Below, piece after piece: positions 1 to 9,185 of a stretch of 64,000 nucleotides of DNA; the stretch's first letter is position 1; every line of letters starts with the position of its first letter. The notes beneath the pieces are model-generated. The model was not told the DNA's origin and ran no database searches. It was given only the letters and a program-made list of their open reading frames with translations. A program made the translations under genes and the position numbers. Source of the stretch: Allacma fusca (lineage: Eukaryota > Arthropoda > Collembola > Symphypleona > Sminthuridae); the NCBI GenBank assembly GCA_947179485.1, contig OX359247.1:57199131-57263130 (forward strand), read 5' to 3'.

Positions 1-499
1 TTACATAAATTAGTTAAGTCTCACATGAATAATTCATTAAGTTGTGAAACACACAACCTTAGGTTAAGTTAGTTCAAAGTTACTTAAAACACTTATTGTA
101 AAGGTGCAATGTAAGCACTCCCCATCGGCTAAAAGCCGACGAGTGTCAACGTCCCGTTACATCCGTTATGATGTAACGTCTAGACTTAAGATTGTAAAAA
201 TAGGCTCAAGTAGCCACTTGTTAAGTTTAAGATTCTTCCAGACTCTTCAGTGAATAACTGAGAGTCATTCCAGTAACACCTAATTTTAGTTGTTAATCTT
301 CATTTCCTTTTTCCTTTTGATTTCAATTATAAATAAAAGTAATTAGTCTTCGGATTAATGTAAAATCACCCTCAATCGTTTATTCATAATCATTCCTTTC
401 ATCAGCACGATTTCCAATTAGTTACAATTTCTTGATAATTACATAAGTAAATAATCCAGGAGTTAGGATTGCATGGCATGACCATAACCTACTCTTACA
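1..499 (+). repeat. 5' LTR of the Gypsy element (left edge cut by window)
   Basis: Position 1 corresponds to position 8649 of the right LTR, and the two run identically to the terminal CTCTTACA at 499. A short AT-rich stretch with AATAAA-type words lies near 330-345, in a region usual for the end of R, but I cannot fix U3/R/U5. Confidence 0.93.
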
Positions 500-517
500 T
501 GGTGGCCTTTGTAAAAC
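500..517 (+). promoter_or_regulatory. Putative tRNA primer-binding site
   Basis: TGGTGGCC starts directly after the LTR end. TGG directly after the LTR is what is expected of a site pairing with the CCA end of a tRNA. I cannot name the tRNA. The stretch 518-1019 is the untranslated leader, with no convincing gene. Confidence 0.45.
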
Positions 518-1019
518 ATTGCCAAATTATTATTTCCCTGGCGATGCTCCCGAATTACTCTCACTTATCACTCCCCTTGGGAAACAATCGATTTACTTTA
601 AGAATTGATTTCATTACCAGGCAAGTTTGAATAATGTGTCATATTTCGTGAGAATTTTTGAGATTTACAGTTTTGGCCACGCAGAGGTTACATTCCTGCA
701 TTTTTGACGTTGCAACACGCACAGCTCATTCGGGACTACCCCAGCGGAGTCTACCTTTATTGACTGTGACCGGTCGAAGAACCCCTCGTAAGTTTTTATT
801 GATAAACGGGGTTGTTATTTCTTGTCCACGGAAGGCAGACGAATTTACCTGCGCTTCACCGACCGATGCCCTGAGGATTTGGGTATACTCAACGGACAGC
901 CACGGAGCTCAGTACCGTTCCCACCTCATCCAGGAGGAATTTTACATAGTAAATACACAGTGTTAAGTTTCATATCCATGAACCACCGTCACGGTACGTA
1001 AATACTTACGTTATAATTT

Positions 1020-2633
1020 ATGTCCGATAAAAAGAAGCCCTCAGCATCTAAACCTGACCCTAAGCCTTCTACAAGTCGCGTCACTCGTAAAAACTCTGAC
1101 CCTGATTTAAAAGACGCTTCTGAATTAGCCAAGGTTTTACAACAAGCAAAAGCCAAAGCAAAAGCTACCACTAGCAGTAGTAAAAAGTCACCTCTATTAC
1201 CTCCGCCATTACCTATAAACACACCGCCTTCACCGCCAGTTCATCCAGTAGTCCCTCCCGCACAAGCTTCTCCTCCGAGAACTCCCAGTCCACAATATTC
1301 TACTCCCCCAGGCACCCCACCGCCAATATCTTTACCTCCACCACTACCTCCACCGTTACCTCCTCTTCCATTAGTTACTCCAGTTACACGAACCGTTCCC
1401 TCTTTTAAGCGACAAATATTAAAAGCACGTAAAATCCAACATTTTTCACGTCACGGACCCTCTACCAAAACTCGCAAGGTCAAACCCTTCAAAATGGCCG
1501 CAGCAGCAGCAGCGCCAACTCCAGTCAATGTCACGGTAAATACCGCTCCCATTCATTCCATTGTTGACTTCCAAAAGATTAAACAATTCCTTCCCGCAAC
1601 TCATGATGTTCATGATTTTATAATAGACGTTCAACGTGTCGTGGCCCAATACCAATGGGATTGGCCCACTCTTCAAGGACACACTCCCAATTTATTAGCT
1701 CGTGACCCTTTTCAATGGCTACAAACCCAACTCACAATAGCACCACCCACTATTGTTAGTATTGATACATTTTTCACGGCCCTCCGTGAACGCTATGCAA
1801 AACCCAGACAAGTTTATCTCAATCAATTAATTTCCCGCAAACAAAAAGATAATGAGACAAGTGCCAAATTTTTATATGATGTTGATAGTATTTGCACTCG
1901 CTATGACCCAACCATGTCTCAACCTGACCGTGTTGCTTGGGGAATGGAAGGCCTCCTTCCCAAGTACAAATCTGCAGCGGCAGGTTTTCCATTTACGAGC
2001 ATAGCTGCTCTCGTTCGTTTTTGCGAACAACGAGAATTTGCAGATACAACTGCTGGACCCTCAGATATGGCTGCAAAAGTTAAGTCTTTGGAAGAGACCA
2101 TCCAAAAACTTACCTTATCTGATGCGCCTAATGCCCAAGCTAATTTTGCTTTTGTCCCTGGCCGCGGACGAGGTCGTGGCAATGGCCGCGGCAATTTTCA
2201 TAATAATAATCACCGCGGTAATCAAGGTAACATTCATCAACCGGTTCCCCACCAACCCCGAGGCAACAACAATAACAATAATAATAATAATCACAATAAT
2301 AACAGAGGACAAAATCAAAACCCCCACAAAGGCATGCAATGTTATAATTGTAATAAGTTCGGTCACATCAGTCGTGACTGCCGTTCGGGAAACCAACAAC
2401 GGGGGCCCAACCAGCGTGGTCAGGGTCCCCGCCCGAACTTTCGGAACAACAATTTCCGCGGAAACAACAATGGTTTCCGCAACAATCAACAGAACAACGG
2501 CAACAATCGCCGGAACGACCAAAATGCCCACAGATTGGAAATTTCATTCAATCCCAATCCGCCCCAAAACAATCAAGCTCCCCAGAATCACTTTGCGAAT
2601 CTTCAATATCCCTCCATAACTTACCCACAATAA
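1020..2633 (+). CDS. gag: Gypsy gag polyprotein
   Basis: 537 residues, starting at the first ATG of the open frame. The first about 150 residues are basic and then strongly proline-rich. The middle (about 190-350) has the helical character of a Gypsy capsid. A single CCHC zinc knuckle, CYNCNKFGHISRDC, lies near residues 441-454. It sits in Asn/Gly/Arg-rich tracts (GRGRGRGNGRGN, runs of N) typical of nucleocapsid RNA binding. The frame ends 20 bp before pol, which is in another frame. Known family members link gag and pol by frameshifting or re-initiation; nothing here decides which. Confidence 0.88.
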   Translation: MSDKKKPSASKPDPKPSTSRVTRKNSDPDLKDASELAKVLQQAKAKAKATTSSSKKSPLLPPPLPINTPPSPPVHPVVPPAQASPPRTPSPQYSTPPGTPPPISLPPPLPPPLPPLPLVTPVTRTVPSFKRQILKARKIQHFSRHGPSTKTRKVKPFKMAAAAAAPTPVNVTVNTAPIHSIVDFQKIKQFLPATHDVHDFIIDVQRVVAQYQWDWPTLQGHTPNLLARDPFQWLQTQLTIAPPTIVSIDTFFTALRERYAKPRQVYLNQLISRKQKDNETSAKFLYDVDSICTRYDPTMSQPDRVAWGMEGLLPKYKSAAAGFPFTSIAALVRFCEQREFADTTAGPSDMAAKVKSLEETIQKLTLSDAPNAQANFAFVPGRGRGRGNGRGNFHNNNHRGNQGNIHQPVPHQPRGNNNNNNNNNHNNNRGQNQNPHKGMQCYNCNKFGHISRDCRSGNQQRGPNQRGQGPRPNFRNNNFRGNNNGFRNNQQNNGNNRRNDQNAHRLEISFNPNPPQNNQAPQNHFANLQYPSITYPQ

Positions 2634-2653
2634 ATCTGTCACCTGCTTCATCC

Positions 2654-5600
2654 ATGTGCCCATATATCATGTGTTATTTTGATGATGTCTCCATTGATGC
2701 ATTAATTGACACAGGCGCTTCTCATAATTTAATACAAAAGAATCACATCCCCTCCAGTGCAGTCATCACTCCTTGCCCACAAAGATTTGTTATCACAGCA
2801 GATAAAGCTCGCATTCCTACGTCCCATATAGCCTCCTTAACGTTCCAACTTGATAACTACTTTTACACAACAGAAGCCCATGTCCTTGAAACGCTCACTC
2901 CTCCACTCATTTTAGGCTGTAAGTTTATTACACAATTTGACTTTCATATACATCTGAACTCAAACTCCCTATACAACTCTCACGTATGTCATTACTTTCG
3001 TAAGCATGCATACTCAGCCACTTGCTCATCTGAGTGCGGCTGTTCCTCTCCCGTCAAAACATTATTTACTATCCAACTTCCCCCTCGACATCAAATGTAT
3101 GTACCTACTACACCACTACACACATCTCACACGACATTTTTCAACCCTCATCCACTCATCGAAAAACAATACAAAGTAATTTTTCCTCCAGTAATCAACC
3201 CAGCGAAAAATGTTTTGCTCGCCACAAACATTTCCACTTGTACACAGATTATTCCCGCTGATACTCTTTTAGGTCATGCTCAACGCTATGATTTCACCCA
3301 AAGCTTAAACACAGCTCCAGTAATTCCTCAAAATCCAACCCCTTTTACTCCTGAACAATTACAATCCTTAAATATTAATCCCAAATTAAGGCCAGCTGAA
3401 CGCGCCTCGATAATTAGTCTACTCAATAAATATTCATATTTATTTGCGTGGACACTAATGGATCTTCAAGTTTGCACCCTGCCCCCCATGCGAATTAATT
3501 TAAACTCTGACACTCCAGTTCAAGCTAAACCCTACCGCTTGAGCACCACGGAGCGTGAGATCTTAAAGCAAGAATTAGATAAATTAATTCAAGCAGGTAT
3601 AATTGTTCCCTGCGAAAACTCCAATTATTCCACCCCTGTATTTTTAGTCCGCCAAAAATTAGGTAAATGGCGACTCGTCTGTGATTTTCAAAAACTAAAT
3701 AAAATCACGGTAGACGAAATATTCCCTCTCCCAAGGATTGATGACTTGCTTTTTCAGTTACGAAGTGCTGCGTATTTTTCCCCCTTAGATTTATTTAGCG
3801 GTTATTACCAAGCCCTCATCCACCCGGATGATCAGCATTTAACTGCTATTGTTACTGAATTCGGACTATATATGTACCTACGTGTATGTTTTGGTCTGAA
3901 AAATGCCCCTGCCTACTTTCAAAGGCTAGCTGCTCGTACTCTCGGTACTTTAAGATACACACACGCTGTATCTTATATTGATGACATTATTCCCTACAGT
4001 AAAGACTTTCCCTCTCACCTGGTCGCCATAGAACTTGTATTTCAACGCTTAGCTAAAGTTAATTTTCGCATGAATCCCAAAAAGTGTTTCTTTGGTATGC
4101 AAGAACATGTAGTGTTTGGATTCTTTTTGTCCCAAAAAGGTCTATCCACTGAATCAGCAAAAGTAGCTGCAATAATGGAACAGCCCAAACCCAATAATTT
4201 AGAAACTCTACGAAAATTTTTAGGCACTATAGGTTATTATCGCAGATTTATTTGGAACTTTGCTCAAATAGCTGCTCCTCTCCAAGGATTATTGAAGAAA
4301 CATTCTCTTTATCACTGGAGCCCAGACTGTGATAAGGCATTTTTGACTCTCAAAAATGCGCTATGCACAGCTCCGGTCCTTAGACACTATGATCCCACAC
4401 TCCCATGTATTTTATATACGGATGCAAGTAATTTAGCCATAGCTGGCATTTTACATCAACAATTTGAAGATGGTGAACACCCAATTTATTTTATTTCCAG
4501 AGCTTTGACTCCAGCTGAGAAGAATTGGGGTGCTACGGAAAAAGAATGTTTAGCTGTAGTATTTGCTACACGAAAGCTTCGAGAATTTTTATATCTCAAA
4601 CCTTTCATAATTGTTACGGACCATCATGCTTTATGTTATTTAAAATGCCAACGTAATCCCACCGCCCGACTTACTCGTATGGCTGTAATTTTAGAACAAT
4701 TTCGCTATATAATTAGGTATAAGAAAGGTACTCTACATAGGAACGTGGATGGTGTCTCTCGTTGTCCCTACGCTCTTTCCACTACAAAAGACACGGAAGA
4801 CGATCTTACAATACCAGGTCTTACAGCCCAAACTACCACATCCAGCCCCAAGCCACTCCCAGCAATACCTCTCATTAATCCTGCTGATTTAAAGCATGCT
4901 CAAGCTATTGATCATACTTTAAATAAATTATTGCAGAAAAAGCGCTCCAAATTAATTCCTAATGATGATGGTATCTATTTTATTCAATTTAATCCCCGCA
5001 ATCCTAAACTTTTAGTTATTCCTAAAGCTATGATTCCCATCGTGTTACAAAATGCACACAATCATCCCCTTGGTGGTCATTTGAATTTTCAGAGGACTTT
5101 GGCACGTCTCCGTCCATTTTATTGGTGGAGATCAATTACATCAGACACATTTAAGCACTGTACTCATTGCCCAGAGTGCCAAAGTCGCCAGCACCTCACC
5201 AAATTACGTATGGACAGTTTGAAAAACATTCCCATAAAAATTCCAGCGAGCACATATGCTATGGATCTATTAGGCCCCTTTCGTGAAACTCCGAGAGGCA
5301 ATAAATATGTACTCGTCCTCACCGACTTATTTACCAAATGGGTACATACTTCCCTCCTTCCCAACAGAGAAGCTGCTCATATAGCCATGCATTTGGAATC
5401 TTTTATTTTAACATTTCCAGGCATGTCTATATTAATTTCTGACGGAGCTGCGGAGTTTAAATCTGCAACTCTACAAGAATTATTAAAACGGTTTAATATT
5501 ACACATCATGTAAGTATGCCCTTTCACCCCCGTTCCCACGGAATTGTAGAAAGATTAAATCAAACTCTCGCAATTATGCTCAGCAAATTTGTTTCGGACA

Positions 5601-6445
5601 ATCAGTTAGATTGGGACATATTTGTTCCGTATGTAATTACTGCATATAATACTTCCGAGCATTCAGTTACAAAAATTTCCCCTTTTCAAGCTTTCTTCGG
5701 TAGAGCTCCTCCAGCCCCTCTACTTCACTCCATTCCCAATACACTTTTACAAATGACTCAGCTCAGCGCTTCTCAGGTCAAAATTATGCATCAAAGAATA
5801 TCCCAGTTAATTAAAAAGGCTCAATTACAAGCCAAAGAACGATTTGATGCTATGTATCAACCCTTAGAGTTTAAAGTTGGTTCCCACGTTCGATTTTATC
5901 TCCCTCAGCGAAAAATTGGTTTGTCTGACAAACTTCTTTGTCGTTGGGTTGGACCTTATACCATAACTTATATTGATAAGAACAATAATGCTGACTTAGT
6001 TTTAACCTTTCCCTCTACTAAGCTTAGACCTAGTATTAAGTGTCACCTCTCCCAACTCAAACTCATAAAAATTGATTTGGGGGATGGCATTATTCATCCC
6101 GAGTATGTATATACTACGGAAGACCAGCACGAATTTGACGCTTGGTTGACACAATTTCCCTCCGACACCCCAAACTCCGATTCCTCTCTCCCTTCTCCCA
6201 TCCGTAAACATTCCAAAAGTCCTTCACGCAAAATGAAACTACAACCGTCCACTTCTTCTGAAGACCGTCCAGTTAAGCGTTTAACTTCTCCTCCTCCCAA
6301 CTTCTCGCCTCAAACTTTTGGTTATCACTCCACAAAGTTAAAATCAATTCTCAAATCTCCCCAACAAGTTGATAGCAATACTACAGTACGACGTTCCACA
6401 CGTTTACGTAATAAAACAAAGAAAGTTACATTTTCCCATGTCTGA
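2654..6445 (+). CDS. pol: Gypsy pol polyprotein (protease, RT, RNase H, integrase)
   Basis: 1263 residues, open throughout. An aspartic protease motif DTGASHNLI lies near residue 18. The reverse transcriptase has the catalytic box YIDDI near 441. RNase H starts with YTDAS near 588. The integrase has an N-terminal zinc site (HNHPLGGH...CTHCPEC, about 800-842), then a core with DLLGPF (about 870), SDGAAEFKS (about 929) and ERLNQTL (about 965). The C-terminal 200 residues are basic and Ser/Pro-rich, with no chromodomain that I recognise. Domain order places the element in Ty3/Gypsy (Metaviridae). The clade is not resolved. Confidence 0.92.
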   Translation: MCPYIMCYFDDVSIDALIDTGASHNLIQKNHIPSSAVITPCPQRFVITADKARIPTSHIASLTFQLDNYFYTTEAHVLETLTPPLILGCKFITQFDFHIHLNSNSLYNSHVCHYFRKHAYSATCSSECGCSSPVKTLFTIQLPPRHQMYVPTTPLHTSHTTFFNPHPLIEKQYKVIFPPVINPAKNVLLATNISTCTQIIPADTLLGHAQRYDFTQSLNTAPVIPQNPTPFTPEQLQSLNINPKLRPAERASIISLLNKYSYLFAWTLMDLQVCTLPPMRINLNSDTPVQAKPYRLSTTEREILKQELDKLIQAGIIVPCENSNYSTPVFLVRQKLGKWRLVCDFQKLNKITVDEIFPLPRIDDLLFQLRSAAYFSPLDLFSGYYQALIHPDDQHLTAIVTEFGLYMYLRVCFGLKNAPAYFQRLAARTLGTLRYTHAVSYIDDIIPYSKDFPSHLVAIELVFQRLAKVNFRMNPKKCFFGMQEHVVFGFFLSQKGLSTESAKVAAIMEQPKPNNLETLRKFLGTIGYYRRFIWNFAQIAAPLQGLLKKHSLYHWSPDCDKAFLTLKNALCTAPVLRHYDPTLPCILYTDASNLAIAGILHQQFEDGEHPIYFISRALTPAEKNWGATEKECLAVVFATRKLREFLYLKPFIIVTDHHALCYLKCQRNPTARLTRMAVILEQFRYIIRYKKGTLHRNVDGVSRCPYALSTTKDTEDDLTIPGLTAQTTTSSPKPLPAIPLINPADLKHAQAIDHTLNKLLQKKRSKLIPNDDGIYFIQFNPRNPKLLVIPKAMIPIVLQNAHNHPLGGHLNFQRTLARLRPFYWWRSITSDTFKHCTHCPECQSRQHLTKLRMDSLKNIPIKIPASTYAMDLLGPFRETPRGNKYVLVLTDLFTKWVHTSLLPNREAAHIAMHLESFILTFPGMSILISDGAAEFKSATLQELLKRFNITHHVSMPFHPRSHGIVERLNQTLAIMLSKFVSDNQLDWDIFVPYVITAYNTSEHSVTKISPFQAFFGRAPPAPLLHSIPNTLLQMTQLSASQVKIMHQRISQLIKKAQLQAKERFDAMYQPLEFKVGSHVRFYLPQRKIGLSDKLLCRWVGPYTITYIDKNNNADLVLTFPSTKLRPSIKCHLSQLKLIKIDLGDGIIHPEYVYTTEDQHEFDAWLTQFPSDTPNSDSSLPSPIRKHSKSPSRKMKLQPSTSSEDRPVKRLTSPPPNFSPQTFGYHSTKLKSILKSPQQVDSNTTVRRSTRLRNKTKKVTFSHV

Positions 6446-8366
6446 CCACAATGACCAGCAACAATCCCCAGTCCCCGCCTGTGTACCCTTATGTGCCAGG
6501 CATTGTCCAGTACCCGACAACTCTGGGCATCAATCCTGCCATTCGACTCTCCGACAACCCCTGGACGGAATTAATCAAAGTCTATCTCCCCGGAACCCCA
6601 GACACGCTAATCTGTTGCCCAGTATCAATTTGCACAGTTCAAATATTTCCCTATCAATTTGCCGACGCGTCTGGGAACGAACTCAGTTGTTACGACTCCT
6701 CAATTCCTATTCTGAAGAGGACCTTCCGCCATGTTGCTGTGGGGATTGTATTGCCGGACCAAATTCCCTCTCTTCTGGACCAGTTGAGCGCAACTTACTT
6801 CCAGGCAACCGTGAAACAATCCCAAATGTGGAACGAATTTCTCCTTCAACTACGCGACGCCCCACCGAATTACGTCTCAGCGACGCCCGTTATTTCAATC
6901 GATCCGCAAATTCGGTTCGAACAAATATCTCGGGCATGTTTGGAATCAGCCAACATTTGTGCAATCCAAACCCGTCGATCCAATTGGATCAAGAAGCACG
7001 GGCCACGTCAAGGCCCTACTCTGACATTGCCTCAACAACTCCTGTCCACAGCTCCACCGGACCCCATACAAAACCCTCTCGCTCAACCGCCTCAACAAGG
7101 CCCTGTACATATACCTTCACTTCCGAAAGTGACTTCACCGGAAGTGATGACGACAGTTTGCCAAACTCGCCCTCTCCCAACTCTGACGCCCGGCCCCCCG
7201 CCAACGACTCATATGATGACTGGTACGACGCATGTCAAGCCGCCGCAGCAATGGACTCCGACGACTGGGACGGTGATCGACCTCAGACCCCAACCGATAA
7301 TGGAAACAATACAACTCACTCCTCTCCATCAACCTCACCGAATCTACCCGGAGCTCGTTCTCAACGAACAAGGGGAATTCGTGGAAGCCCCGTCAACTTT
7401 TCAACCTTAATAATCATGATTTTTCTTTTTATTTTTGCCTGTGAAAGTGCTCCACTTGGTATTTGGGGAAGCCTCCCCAACCTCTCCAAGCTGACAGGTG
7501 CCGGAACAAAACTAAACATGGCCCGGACCAATTCAATGCACAAAATGGTACCCCTTCAACGGTCAGTCAGTATCCAATCACTACCCTCCATGGCTCAGAA
7601 CGGTAACAAAAATTTTAATCTTCCCATGCAGGCTGCCCCTTCCAAGAAAAACAATGCAGTCAAAGTTATGGCTGCTGGAGCTGCTCTTATGATAGCCCCA
7701 CCAATTATAAGTAAAATCTTGGATTTTATTCCCTCTCGCTCCAACACCTTCCCCGAAATTCCAAAACCTAACCTGGAAACTCCTCCTCCTCCTCCGTTCA
7801 CTCCTTCCCCACTCGAACAACGACTCATGATAAACTCACCACTTACGATTGACAATTATAAAGACGATACTTATAAGCCCTTCAAAGATGTTAATAATAA
7901 TTATGATGCCAACATAACTCAAATGTTAGAGGAATGGAAATCTATTCATAATTCATTTCTCACCTTACAGAATAAGCAGGATGAGCCCGGCCAGACAGTT
8001 ACTCTCACTACTACCCTCTCTCCGCCTGTCCATGCTAAGCAAACAGCATCAGAGCCCATTCTTCCCGCTCTTCCGGTTCCCAAAATGGAAATTGGCGTTG
8101 GCGAGGGAGATTCCCAAGTTCTTCTCCGTATTTTCACTTTGTCAAGTACTGCCCTTTCAACCATTATTGGTTTTGGTTTAATTGTATATGGTTTATATTG
8201 CTATTACCGGTATCGTCAGCGAAACCGCCAGAACTCCCGAATCTCCCATGCACTACCCAGCGCATACTTCATCAATAATCCCCGCCCACACAACCATGAC
8301 CCGTACCCACCCATCGTGGCCCTCAACAATTTATCCAACCAGCTGTCTGCCCGGACTCCAGCCTAA
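6369..8366 (+). CDS. Third-region reading frame B of the Gypsy element, membrane-protein-like
   Basis: 665 open codons overlapping the pol end and all of frame A. The first half is Ser/Thr/Pro-rich and low in pattern. From about residue 344 a hydrophobic run (STLIIMIFLFIFAC) could be a signal or membrane segment. Near the C-terminus (about 595-613, LSTIIGFGLIVYGLYCYY followed by RYRQRN) is a classic single membrane anchor with a basic stop-transfer. The downstream half (from about 7400) therefore looks like an env-position membrane protein. Many Gypsy/errantivirus-type elements express their env-position gene from a spliced RNA; that would explain the overlap but is inference. Confidence 0.55.
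   Translation: MIAILQYDVPHVYVIKQRKLHFPMSDHNDQQQSPVPACVPLCARHCPVPDNSGHQSCHSTLRQPLDGINQSLSPRNPRHANLLPSINLHSSNISLSICRRVWERTQLLRLLNSYSEEDLPPCCCGDCIAGPNSLSSGPVERNLLPGNRETIPNVERISPSTTRRPTELRLSDARYFNRSANSVRTNISGMFGISQHLCNPNPSIQLDQEARATSRPYSDIASTTPVHSSTGPHTKPSRSTASTRPCTYTFTSESDFTGSDDDSLPNSPSPNSDARPPANDSYDDWYDACQAAAAMDSDDWDGDRPQTPTDNGNNTTHSSPSTSPNLPGARSQRTRGIRGSPVNFSTLIIMIFLFIFACESAPLGIWGSLPNLSKLTGAGTKLNMARTNSMHKMVPLQRSVSIQSLPSMAQNGNKNFNLPMQAAPSKKNNAVKVMAAGAALMIAPPIISKILDFIPSRSNTFPEIPKPNLETPPPPPFTPSPLEQRLMINSPLTIDNYKDDTYKPFKDVNNNYDANITQMLEEWKSIHNSFLTLQNKQDEPGQTVTLTTTLSPPVHAKQTASEPILPALPVPKMEIGVGEGDSQVLLRIFTLSSTALSTIIGFGLIVYGLYCYYRYRQRNRQNSRISHALPSAYFINNPRPHNHDPYPPIVALNNLSNQLSARTPA
6451..7410 (+). CDS. 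Third-region reading frame A of the Gypsy element, unknown
   Basis: 319 codons starting 6 bp after the pol stop. The protein is Pro/Thr-rich in its second half and has no zinc finger, signal peptide or membrane segment that I can see. It is wholly overlapped by a longer frame on the same strand. Its position right after pol is where env-like genes of Gypsy elements lie, but the sequence does not look like an envelope. Whether this frame or the overlapping one, or both, are translated is open. Confidence 0.5.
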   Translation: MTSNNPQSPPVYPYVPGIVQYPTTLGINPAIRLSDNPWTELIKVYLPGTPDTLICCPVSICTVQIFPYQFADASGNELSCYDSSIPILKRTFRHVAVGIVLPDQIPSLLDQLSATYFQATVKQSQMWNEFLLQLRDAPPNYVSATPVISIDPQIRFEQISRACLESANICAIQTRRSNWIKKHGPRQGPTLTLPQQLLSTAPPDPIQNPLAQPPQQGPVHIPSLPKVTSPEVMTTVCQTRPLPTLTPGPPPTTHMMTGTTHVKPPQQWTPTTGTVIDLRPQPIMETIQLTPLHQPHRIYPELVLNEQGEFVEAPSTFQP

Positions 8367-8627
8367 ATTTAAGCCAACTTTAATTTTATATCGATAAGAT
8401 GTACTAATACAATACTGATTTTACACCTGTTATCACCTTCACCTTCAATGATTACAGTATGTGTAATAGTTTGTAAAGAAAAACACAACAATAATTTTTT
8501 TGAACTATCTCTTCTTTATTCTACCTATCTTTTGTTCACACATACATACCAATTGTACTAACACAATTTTAATTTTAGATACAAATTATTAAATTTTGGG
8601 GACAAAATTTTCCCCGACCGCGCGGGA

Positions 8628-9147
8628 TGTTAGGTATGTATATAGAAATTACATAAATTAGTTAAGTCTCACATGAATAATTCATTAAGTTGTGAAACAC
8701 ACAACCTTAGGTTAAGTTAGTTCAAAGTTACTTAAAACACTTATTGTAAAGGTGCAATGTAAGCACTCCCCATCGGCTAAAAGCCGACGAGTGTCAACGT
8801 CCCGTTACATCCGTTATGATGTAACGTCTAGACTTAAGATTGTAAAAATAGGCTCAAGTAGCCACTTGTTAAGTTTAAGATTCTTCCAGACTCTTCAGTG
8901 AATAACTGAGAGTCATTCCAGTAACACCTAATTTTAGTTGTTAATCTTCATTTCCTTTTTCCTTTTGATTTCAATTATAAATAAAAGTAATTAGTCTTCG
9001 GATTAATGTAAAATCACCCTCAATCGTTTATTCATAATCATTCCTTTCATCAGCACGATTTCCAATTAGTTACAATTTCTTGATAATTACATAAGTAAAT
9101 AATCCAGGAGTTAGGATTGCATGGCATGACCATAACCTACTCTTACA
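8628..9147 (+). repeat. 3' LTR of the Gypsy element (520 bp)
   Basis: Complete LTR from TGTTAGG to CTCTTACA. It is preceded by a GGGG/CCCC palindromic stretch and a short purine run (GCGCGGGA) at the place expected for second-strand priming. The 200 bp between 8367 and 8627 are untranslated. Confidence 0.93.
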
Positions 9148-9185
9148 ATAATTTGAACTCTAATGATTATGTTGTATGTCTACAG

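Larger units (their letters stand above)
1..9147 (+). mobile_element. Ty3/Gypsy LTR retrotransposon, whole-looking and recent
   Basis: A complete-looking LTR element. The two LTRs match base for base by eye over the shared 499 bp. The left LTR lacks its first 21 bases only because the window starts inside it. The LTRs begin TGTTAGG and end CTCTTACA. Inside are gag, pol with domain order protease-RT-RNase H-integrase (Ty3/Gypsy order), and a third, env-position region of two overlapping frames. I see no obvious breaks. LTR identity implies a very recent insertion. It lies in the transcriptional orientation of the P450 gene and ends 38 bp upstream of one of that gene's exons. The left target duplication is outside the window, so it cannot be checked. 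Confidence 0.93.
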
